Assembly: GCA_022606135.1 (NCBI GenBank)
Contig: JABYQN010000010.1
Location: forward strand, 1,550,001 to 1,614,000
Length of the DNA: 64,000 bases
Direction: 5' to 3'
Source: Fomes fomentarius
Taxonomy: Eukaryota > Basidiomycota > Agaricomycetes > Polyporales > Polyporaceae
Each line of letters starts with the position of its first letter. Position 1 is the stretch's first letter. The notes under the pieces were generated by a model. The model was given only the letters and a program-made list of their open reading frames with translations, searched no databases and had not been told where the DNA came from. The translations under genes and the position numbers were made by a program. Of the stretch, positions 45,555 through 55,226 are shown in pieces.

Positions 45555-47610
45555 TCACTCACTCGTCATAGTCCGGCTGGCTGTCCGGACTATATCAGCG
45601 CTCATGTTCGCTGTGCGGCCCCAGACAGCCCCAAACGACCGCTTGCGTGCACTCGTCGGCGTCGGCGGCTGCGCACCTGGCTCCGACTTCTCCTTATCCA
45701 GCTCCAAGTCGAGCTTGGCTGCTAGCCTCCGCCACAACTTCCCCGTCTGCGACTTGGCCGAACTCTTCACTGACGACGACGGTGGAGGCGTAGCGGGCCC
45801 CAGGGGCGAGCTCGAGGATGTCGTCACCGAAGCCGAGCACGATGAAGGACAGGGCGATGACGATGGCTCCGCGGTGAGCGGTGGAACATCCAAGGTATCG
45901 CGATGCGGTGGGCTCGCAACAGGTATCCCATAGCCCTCTCGGTCTTGGCGTGCCCGAGACCGCTGGCTGGCATCTGATTTGGAGGACTCCTCGCTTGATA
46001 CCTCCTGAACCATGACCTGCTGGATGGAGTGCACCGTCGAGCGCGACTCTTCGTGCGACTGAGACCGAGAGTGGTGCTGCGAATGGTGAGAGTGAAGAGA
46101 CTGGTGCGAGCCCGAGCGACTATGTGTGTGCCAGCTACGGGACGTTGAGGATCGATGGTGTCGCGCGCGGATCCCGTGAGCATACGCCTCCGCGTCGCTG
46201 TGCCCATCGATGCGGGCATCATCCTCGTGTGAGGTCGCATTCTCTGCAACCTTCGTGTCGTCCTGACCACCGCTACCATCCTCCATCTCAAACACGCTAT
46301 CCTGCGGAAGGAGATTCATTGGACGCCGATGATGACTGTACACGGATGTCGTGGGTGAAGCAGGCAAACTCGAGGCGAAGTCCCAGCTGTCAATCGTCCC
46401 GTGTGTCAGGATCGACGGTTGCTTCCTTCGTTCTTGGCGCTGCGTCAGCGGTGGCAAACCCTTCAGGATAGTGCTGCATAGGTAGCTTGGCTTCTTCGCG
46501 TTACGGAAGAAGGGCATCTGAAGCAACTCCGATGCGGGGGTCGCTTCGAAGGATCCTTATTCAAGCACATCGCCACGATGTCCGCGAACGCGCTCGAGTA
46601 TCGATGAACGCCGGCATTCCGTTCGAGTTGCGGTGGAGCGTCCGTGACGGTCATAACGAGAACTTTGTTAGGGTTCAACCGGGACCTCGGGGCACGACCT
46701 TGCGCGAGCTCGATAGCGGTGATTCCGAACGACCAGATGTCCGCGGACGCGTCATACTGCTTCCCGTTGATTACTTCGGGAGCCATCCAGCAAGGTGTAC
46801 CGACAAAGGACTTCCGCTTGCCGAGAATGGAAGGCCGCTGTAGAGAAGCTGGCGCCGCACCGCGCTGGTGGTTACTGTGGTTGTGCCTGGGGAAGATGTC
46901 GAAGTTCACTGTCCGCGACTTGCTTGATTGTCCCGTCTGTGTCCCCTCCGAGTCCCAGAGGAAAGCGGCAACGCCAAGATCACCAAGAAGTACCGTCCCG
47001 TCGTCGTCAATAAGAAGGTTAGCCGCCTTCACGTCGCGGTGAATCAGCCCGTTGATGTGAAAGTAGCTATCGCCGGTTGTGTGAGAGCGAGAAGTAACGT
47101 TGCTGAATGATGCTTACTTGAGTCCCTGAAGGGCCTGTTTCAGGATGCAACGGATGACTTCTTCGTCGAGTCCTCCTGGCCATTGATACCGCATAACGTC
47201 GGCAATGCTGCCTGCGTTCATGAGACGCATAGCGATGTACAGCTTATGGCCGTCAACCCAGGAACCACGGACACGAAGCACGTTGGGGTGTTTCGAGAGC
47301 GACATGAGCTGGGTCTCGTTCTGCAAGAGGCGGAGAGCACTGGGAGGGAGGCGATCGAGGTCGAGGACCTTGAGAGCGCAAGGGATAGGTGGTGCGCCAT
47401 CGGGAGGTTGATACTTGGCGGCATAGACGATAGAAGACGCTCCGAAACCAATGGGCAGCCCAATGATGTAGTCCGATGAGTTGTTACTGCGACAGTGCCT
47501 CAGCCTCGCACCAGGCGAGACAAGGGGTGCCAGACGCACCTATACAGCTGCCAATTATCCTCGACAGCACCAATGAACATCCTGAATCTCGAGTCGGTAG
47601 CGACACCCAT
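45555..47610 (-). CDS. STE20-family serine/threonine kinase (OSR1/SPAK-related), with apparent 1-nt frameshift
   Basis: Exons 47610-47540, 47486-47118, 47066-45555. The catalytic domain begins at once (WQLYSNNSSDYIIGLPIGFG): Gly-loop GFGASSIVYAA, VAIK-type Lys in CALKVLDLDRL, HRDVKAANL catalytic loop, GTPCWMAPEVI activation segment. The metal-binding DFG is DLG (LLGDLGVAAF). The activation loop is extended by about 45 residues. At G5 run 46536-46540 the frame breaks: upstream reads DPSKRP, downstream ASELLQMPFF, the normal next block, in the other frame. One more base gives 651 codons, 650 aa. The C-terminal 310 residues are Ser/His-rich and disordered, with no clear docking domain. The start may instead be the ATG ten codons later. 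Confidence 0.87.
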
Positions 47611-47855
47611 GGATGGCCTGCGTCTAGTGCGGGTTAGTGGGGACTCATGGTCAAGGAGTCTTACAGGGGGAGATGTTTAAACTTACTAGTGCCCAACGCT
47701 CCAGATTGAACGGCAAATGCAGACGGAGTGCACGATGCTCGGATGCAGAATTGGGGTCCGATGCTCAGAAATAGACAGAAGTTATGTCGGGTGTCAAAGA
47801 CGGGTGAGAATAGATGTGCTGAGAAGTAGAGTGACCCCAAACGAGGACATCGACG

Positions 47856-47888
47856 CGGGCGGTGGGAGGGTGGGGCGGGTGGGGTGGG
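47856..47888 (+). other. potential G-quadruplex motif upstream of the STE20-like kinase gene
   Basis: Six runs of three or more G (at 47856, 47864, 47868, 47872, 47877, 47881 and a further GGG at 47886) separated by one-base loops except the first. This meets the classical four-run definition several times over. It lies about 250 bp upstream of the minus-strand kinase start, on the strand that is template for that gene. Confidence 0.75.
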
Positions 47889-48020
47889 TTGCAATGGTCG
47901 GAATGATCCAACGCGGATCAGCTTGAGCCACACGCAATTGTGGCCGCGTCGGCTACTGAGCCTTGTCACCTGCGCGGTTCGCTCAGACACATTTCTATGC
48001 AATTCGCCAAGGAGGTCGCA

Positions 48021-48100
48021 GGCCCGGGTGGTCTCGTACCCCCGCCGTTGTAACTCGCACAGTAACCTGGTGCGAGTTACAACGACACCAGGTCCGGGCC
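48021..48100. repeat. perfect 15-bp inverted repeat inside a longer imperfect stem
   Basis: Arms CGTTGTAACTCGCAC (48046-48060) and GTGCGAGTTACAACG (48070-48084) are exact reverse complements around a 9-nt loop. Outside them GGCCCGG (48021-48027) pairs with CCGGGCC (48094-48100) and TGGT with ACCA. It could form a cruciform or a hairpin RNA, or be a dimeric protein site. Origin unknown. Confidence 0.8.
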
Positions 48101-48830
48101 CCATCTGCGGCCGTAAGATGGACAGTTGTGCGCCCCGACCCGAGAGCGGGCACTCTCAGGCGTCGCTCGATGACCTCACCGCCGTTCAGCCATCCGCGCC
48201 AAGAGAAGGATCATCCCCACTTCGGTCCGGCTCTCGGATCATACTCTACTCTCTTCGCAGCCTTGTGATTCTGGTGTCATTACTTACTGACTTGGCGACT
48301 CAACACCAGTCTAGGAGTGCAATCGATCGCAGACGCATGGTCTTTCTACTCCGTCGCTGTCACGCTATTTACGTAGAGTTTCGGGCGGAGATCGTCACTG
48401 ACCGTCCACCGCTACTGGCAGACTGCCGACAATGCCGCGTGAGTGCAAACATTCAACTGGCTCCGAGTCCGACTGAATACAATGTCGTAAAGACTACAGT
48501 GCAACATATGTATCACCTCACTCGTCTGATCATCGTCCATAATCGTTTCTCAGGTAGTGGGGCAAAATCTACTATGATGATGGAATCCCGGACATGCCCG
48601 GACAACATGAGGAATACTGTGCGACAAAAGACGATGCGGATACTTATTGTTTGATTGGGCAATCGATCTAAAACCGAAAGGATATGTACTTTAAGTTTGA
48701 CTTCTTGTAAATTGCGGCATTGACTTATGAGGGGTGATGACAGACACAATAGAAACGACAACGCCATTACGTTACTTACTTCACTCAAGCTCAACACGAC
48801 AGACAAAGAACCATTCTGCACTACACGATA

Positions 48831-48930
48831 GGCGGCCTATAGGGGTGTGCAAAGGCGAAAACCGGATGATAGGCAGTCGACAGTCATGCAATAGGTTAAC
48901 TTCGCCAAAATTGCACGCCTATAAGCCGCT
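48831..48930. repeat. imperfect inverted repeat with about 40-nt loop
   Basis: Left arm 48831-48860 (GGCGGCCTAT, then TGCAAAGGCGAA) and right arm 48901-48930 (TTCGCC, TTGCACG, CCTATAAGCCGC) are largely reverse complements with a few mismatches and one-base gaps. It resembles the ends of a small non-autonomous element or a structured RNA; no target-site duplication is obvious. Confidence 0.5.
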
Positions 48931-50224
48931 TATAGCCCGGTGCAAAATCTGACGGTGCCCGGATTGCAAGTAGTCGTTGGCATGATATTCGTCACTGACA
49001 AGCCGCCAATTCAATGACTATGAAGAAGCCAGGCTATCGCCTAGGTTTGAAACAGCCCTTGCTCCGGCGCACCTCCCCAACCATCCCCCAACATGGGCTA
49101 TGTAACTGTTGCTCGCGATATCTAGCTGCAGATAGTTGGCTTAGCCAGATCTCAAGTGCCGAAGAGATGTCACGAACAGTAGGCCTAGATGCTTTGAGGC
49201 TCAAAACCTTAGCCTCTTGAATCTTGAGTCACATGGATATGACCGCGATGCCACGAAAGAATTCTTCTCAACGACCTCACACGACTAGCACTTGAGAAGT
49301 CGAAGCGGCCTACGAAGCTCAAGCTCAATCCGGCGGGAAGGCTACCACAGTCGGGAGCCGCCTCCCTTTTTGAGCGACGGGGTTTACAAAACAGGAGCAA
49401 CGCGAATGCTAGCTCCCGACGTGCTATGCATCGGCAACTCTTCTGAGATGACATTCAGGAGGCCATGGTCCGTCCGGTGACGTCTGAATGAAAGCGACGA
49501 CGATGCAGCTAGAAGAGACGAGCTGAGCGTAGGCTCTTTGGGAACTAACCATGCGCATCGCCGCCGTATGTGTTGATCATCTCGATGCATGTGTGGGGTC
49601 GGTGCTGCACCTGAACGGAAGATTCGTTCCGCTGCGCTTTCGGCGGGAGATATTAGGAAGGCCGGACGATGTGCGTGGTAGCTTCGGAAGGTGGGTGCCT
49701 GGGTTAGTAACGCGACTAGAGAGCAGCCGGGTTCATTATCTGCGAGCCCAATGGACGGGCTGGAAACACATGCTAACTTAGGATCAACGTTGACGAAATG
49801 GAGATCGAGTCAAAGGGAGAACCTGACTGCTGCTGCTGCTGCGCTTCTGAATGTCCGGGATAGGTCTGAGCTGCGAGTGCACATTGCGTATGTGCGCATT
49901 GTATTATATAGTGGCATCTGGAAGGAGAGGAGGGAGTGTGGGACGGGTCGAGAAGGCTGGAAAGTGCGGGGAGGCGAAGCTAGGCGAGGCGCCGGAAATC
50001 CGGACTGAGGCTAGATTGATTTACGTAAGAGAGGTGGCGCGGCATTTCCCCGGGCTAATCGTTGTGCGACGATTGGCTGAGGAGAGGGCGATAAGAGCGG
50101 GGCCCCGATGCGGCAGCTGAGGTAAGGGAGAGGAGGGAGTGGCAAGTAGGTTGATATCTCTCAGTCGCTGCCACATCGCTGCACCAGCCTTCGGTGCTTC
50201 CTCTCTTTTCTCTTCCGTCCTTAC

Positions 50225-53131
50225 ATGGCGCCAAAGCAGCCCTGCGCAAAGTACCAATACGTCGTCACCCCCACCGGCCCCAAGATTGTCCCTGTCCTAG
50301 ATGCATACTCTAAGGACGAGGAGTCTCCTGCTGACTACAATTCCGGAGGTTATCTTCAGGTCAAGATAAATGACACTTTCAAGGACGACCGCTATCTCGT
50401 CCTTCGCAAGCTCGGGTACGTCCTCTCTTTCTTTCGCCACTCCCTTATCCAGCCATTCCCCTTATCTCGCCCTCTGACAATCGTTACGAGCCGTTCACTC
50501 ACATCACACGATCAGCTGGGGGCATTTTTCCACCGTATGGCTCGCAAGGGACAATCAGTAAGTCTCTCTTTTCCCCATCTTCCATATCTTCGTCGCTGCC
50601 GATGCGTACATTCGACCCTCTATCCGACGCCTTTCTCTGGAGGGTCGTCAGTCCTTGCCTTTCGACGATGTGGACGGAACTGCTTCCTGTACATGGTTCT
50701 TCGCCGCAACCTATGCTCCTTTGATAATCGAATATATGCAATGTCCACCCCGGTGGCGCGCAGTTCCAGAGGATGCTCCAGTGCATATTGGTCCTATGGC
50801 TTTGACATTTCTGAAATTCCAGAGGACTCATTGGAGCTGAAGCATACAATCCCAAGGAGTCAGTGCCCAGCAATTTCTCTCCTTTAGACACTTCTTGCCC
50901 CGCCTGTCGTGGCATCCAGCGTCACTTGTGTCTGGAGAGCCGTCGAGATGTGTCATAACGGAACTAATCGGGTCCGTGTGTGGTTCCCTGACCACTTCAC
51001 CAGCCTATGGCTTGTGACGAATCCTGTTCATACTTGCTCCGAACGCGCTTGCTCACCTTACTTCGCACAGAACTCACCGCCATACTGCGTTGAAGGTAGT
51101 CAAATCTGCCGGCCGCTATGCGGAAACCGCTCGCGATGAAATCAAGCTTCTGCGCCAAGTAATGGACGCCAACCCTTCGCATCGCGGACGCAATCATATA
51201 GTCTCATTTCTTGACCACTTCGAGCAGTCTGGCCCGGAGGGTAACCACATTTGCCTCGTATTCGAGCCGTTAGGCGAGAACCTCCTTGCGCTCATAGAGC
51301 GTCATAAGAAGACCGGAGTTGCTGTTGACCTCGTGAGAGTCATCGCGAAGCAAATGCTTCTCGGCCTGCAGTATCTTCACGACGAGTGTGACCTTGTTCA
51401 CACAGATATTAAACCAGAGAACATCCGTGAGTTCAAGGTCTTCTTGCGGTAACTGTTCTAACCACTCATACGTTGAATGCAGTAATCTCGATACCAGACG
51501 TCGAAATGCATATTGAATCTGAATTGTCGCGCTCTCCATCTCCTACATCAAGAAAAGTGGCAGTCCCGGCGAAGCAAATGTCACGTACCGTCGCGATTCC
51601 TCGCCATAAGAGCAGGACTGAGCGACACGTGCAAATCTTCGACTCCCAACCCCTTTCCAGCCCATCCTCCTACAGCTGCCCTAACTCCCCTGCTCGCCTC
51701 AGCTACATCTCCCGCGTCGCCTCTGCGCAAAGTGCACTCGCCTCGTTATCATCTTCTGCGAAGAGCATGGACGAGGTCCGGCGGAAGAGCGTGAGCAAGC
51801 TCGCACTAACGACGGCTCATTTCAAATCTAGCAATGTGCCGTTGGACAGGTCGTCCGACGAGTCAAGTGCAAGTGGTAGTGGCTCGTCAAGTTCGGTCTC
51901 CCGATACGACTCTGTCTTGGTGTCGTCCAGCGCAGCCACATCCTTCAGCAACGATGCATTACCTACTTCCATCGCGAGCGTCGCCAGCGGTGTAGAGAAG
52001 TTGACCTTCGCCGACTCTCTCGCCACAAACAAGACCCAAGAGCCATGTGTCTGCACATGCGGCGCCTCTGATGATGCATCTGAGGCGAGGGATGAGCACG
52101 ACGTCAAGTCTTCTGAACAATCCTCAAGACCAGCGGCTGGACCCTCATTACTCAGCCAGACCGCGCCCCTAAACCTTGTTTCGCACCCCTCCACTTGCTC
52201 TCAACACCCGCATCCATTATCCTCTCAAGCACGCCCCGAGATCACCCCTTCAGATCCCAACGCCGTCCTCTCAGAACAACTCATACCTGAGCCTCCACCT
52301 CTCCCCATATCCATCAAGATCGCTGATCTTGGGAACGCGACACCAACACGCAAGCACTACACCGAAGACATACAGACTAGACAGTACCGCGCCCCCGAGG
52401 CCATCGTTGGCCGGAATGACTGGGGCGCGACGGCAGACATCTGGTCTGTTGCCTGTGTCGTGTTCGAATTACTCACCGCCGAGTACATGTTCGACCCCCA
52501 GAGTCAGGGTGATCTGTTTGGCAAGGACGACGACCACATTGCGCAGATTATCGAGCTTATGGGCGACTACGGCGAGACGAAGTGGGGCGGGAGGTTCAGT
52601 AGGGAGTTGTTCGATAGCTCAGGTACGTTGATTTCCTTGTTGTTGATTTTATATGTTGCGTTTCGACGTGTGACACATACCGGAATGGGATGGTTGTTCG
52701 GAGCTGGCGTGGACCGGGTCCTCGGCGCGAGTGATTTGCTTGCCATTCCGAGGTAGTCGGCGCGCCGTACTGCTGCGAGTCTTGATACCGAGTTGCATAT
52801 CTTCCTTTTAGGGCGTGTTTGGCAGGGCTGCCTCCTGGCCTCTGTCCTGTGCTCTTCATTCTTGTCGCGTAGCGTGCACTATACCATGATACTCACTGAC
52901 GTGTTTTACTCCTCAGGCAATCTCCGATACATCCGGAACTTGAAGCCATGGCCGCTCAGGCGTGTGATGGTGGAAAAGTACCTATGGTCGGAGAGCGACG
53001 CACAGGCGCTGTGCAAATTCCTCGAGCTGATGCTTGTCATTGACCATCGTGAGAGGGCGCGCGCGCGCGAGCTTGTCGACCACCCGTGGCTCGAAGTCGA
53101 CCCGCTTAGCGAGGATCTTTGGGGATGGTAA
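50225..53131 (+). CDS. SR-protein-specific kinase (SRPK/Dsk1-like)
   Basis: Phosphorylates Arg-Ser domains of splicing and mRNA-export factors; shuttles between cytoplasm and nucleus. Exons 50225-50415, 50516-50557, 51071-51426, 51483-52622, 52917-53131; 1944 nt, 647 aa. Motifs: NSGGYLQVKINDTFKDDRY and KLGWGHFSTVWLA (Gly loop), TALKVVKSA, HTDIKPENI catalytic loop, then a roughly 270-residue Ser-rich spacer, then KIADLGNA, TRQYRAPEAI and the C-terminal HPWLEV. Splitting of the kinase core by a long spacer is the SRPK hallmark. DLG replaces DFG, also normal for SRPKs. Intron 2 (50558-51070) is 513 nt and intron 4 is 294 nt, far above the local norm; the joins are supported because ARDNQTHRHTALKV is continuous family sequence. 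Confidence 0.93.
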
Positions 53132-55226
53132 GCGATGAAGTCTCCCCATATGCGCCCAAATGCTCTGCCCTTTTGACGGATACTGTGCCCAGTGCCCAGT
53201 GGGGGGCACGGCGACTCGTTTGAACAAGGTGTAATGCGAGATGAGCGCAGTACTTATGCCCCCGCCCGGGCGGCTGTGCTGCTGGCGAGCGATGGTGTGG
53301 GATGTCGGGAGATGACGTGACGCTTTGAGGCGTGACGCGATGGCTGCGTGCTTACGGATGATGGTGATGTGGTTTGTCCACTTCTGCTCTTTTGGTCCCT
53401 TTGCGGTCGGTGGTCGGCTTTTTTTCGTGGCGTTTCCACGTATCGTATTGACTACACACCAGCCTGGTTCCCGTTCTGGTTTTGCTTGCATTGCTGTTGC
53501 TTTTGGGTTCCGGTTGCGTTCATGATTCTAGAGACTAAGACTGCATTTGCTTGCTGCTTCGCCTTCTTTTGCCTTATCACCGTTACGCTCCATCATGCAC
53601 TGCCCTCCCCATATTTAGCATGCGCCACCTCCGCCTAATCCTCCTCACATGCTATCCGTATCTCATCCACAAGTACACTTGCATCCCGGATTCAACCCGC
53701 GCAGCGATCCCCACCATGATGCCCCGGACGCTCCCTCATTCTATCATTATGTTTTTTGTACATATGCATCTTCTTCCTTCTTCCTCCCTTGTCAGTCCTG
53801 TTTGCTCCAGCATCACTGTTTGCACAACCCTCTATCCAGTTATCCCCTCATCGACATCTCTCGTCCTCATCCTGTTCTCTTTGTTTGGCTTCGGTTCCGT
53901 TGACGTCGCGTTCGTGACATACCATACTGATAGACTTTTTCTCCGCCGCTGCGCTGCTCTCGCGCACGCGGTAATGTGTGTGTGCATCCACACAGGTGTG
54001 CCGGTGTTCTCGTCGCTGTAGCTATGGCTTCCATTCTCGACGTACTGTACATACGCTACTTAGACTAGAATATTACAAAGTTCGAAACCCCTGACGAGGA
54101 TTCGTGTGACCGCGGCGTTCGAAGGCACGTTTGTTGAAATATCGAGACTCGATGTCTTTGTTCGATCTAGGTTTTGATTGACGGACGGGTGAGTCTGCGA
54201 TCGCGGTTGTCAGACCAGTGTCGGACACCGAGTTGTAGGTGTAGTGGGGATTGCGATCGAGCAGGAGCCTCTGGTGTGCGTAAGACATTCGCCCTATTGG
54301 TTCCTATCGCGTATTATATAGTATCTATCTATATGCTGCAGGGACATTGTTATAGCAAAACTCACCGAAGTATATATGTGGGCGCTGAAAATCCCGTGGT
54401 GGCAAGTGGGATACGCCCTATATTGAAGAATTGAGACGCTATGTTGCCCACTAAGCTTGAAGGTTATCAGGTCTGCGGACCGATCATGTACTAGTACGGT
54501 CGACGTCGAATTGAGAAGTGAGCTGCCAATAATATGTGGCAAATCTGGGATCAGTACGCATCAGGACTGATTGCGTGGATGAGTGTTGTGGTTTGATCGG
54601 CGATGTGCATGGATATTGTGGTCTGCGTCTGGGGCTAGTTGGAATCCAGACCATGTCAGAGCCTGTCAATGTGAGCAGTGGACGTCTTCTTACGGTTGAC
54701 GTATGCTACTGGATTACTGTTGCCGGTATGCGCGCAGATGACAGCTAGTAGGAGAAGTTCTTGTTTTAGGATACACCCCAAATATCCGCAGTGTCATTCG
54801 GAAGAGGTCTACGACCACAACCACAATAGCAATGGAAGATGTCATGATGGCTAGGCTGGAGCACGTCAGCCTATACGAGAGTAAGTAACGCAATAGCCAA
54901 TCCAGACTTAAGCGCAGCCACGGACCCATTAAGAACTAGTAGTAGTAGCACTGAGGAGACACAATGCGAGCTCGAAGCTACTTTACACGGTGCCACCCGG
55001 CGAATATCTACGTTGCCGCAAACATATATCTACATGCATGCGACTCGATTGAGCGTGTGAGGCGTATAGTAGGCTCAGGCAGCCGTAAAGCCTAAAAGGC
55101 GAGTATCATCTGCGCGTCTATCAAACGTCACGAGCCGAACTTACTAGACGCTGGAGGGCGTCTTATACAACGGCAAATTTAGTGGGTAGCCTGCTCCTGC
55201 TCCTGCTCGTCATCACCTACTTTTGC
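53132..55226. other. gene-poor stretch, 2.1 kb
   Basis: SRPK 3' region and upstream region of the RRM/zinc-knuckle gene. From about 53540 to 53960 the plus strand is strongly pyrimidine-biased; an open frame there (53551-54021) is a by-product of that bias. A threefold CTGCTC repeat lies near 55190 in the probable leader of the next gene. No supported gene. Confidence 0.45.

Larger units (their letters stand above)
47611..50224. other. gene-poor stretch, 2.6 kb
   Basis: Between the start of the STE20-like kinase (minus) and the SRPK gene (plus). The longest plus-strand open frame (47884-48654, 256 codons) spans inverted repeats and resembles no protein family I know. The stretch holds a G-quadruplex motif and two inverted repeats, listed separately, and a short GCT repeat near 49830. 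No intact transposon is visible. Confidence 0.45.

Noticed and set aside
47884..48654. 256-codon plus-strand frame
   Set aside because: It crosses a perfect inverted repeat, has no domain or compositional support, and lies in the upstream region of the kinase gene.
53551..54021. 156-codon hydrophobic frame downstream of the SRPK gene
   Set aside because: The Leu/Ser/Pro-rich translation follows from strong pyrimidine bias of the plus strand; no conserved motif.
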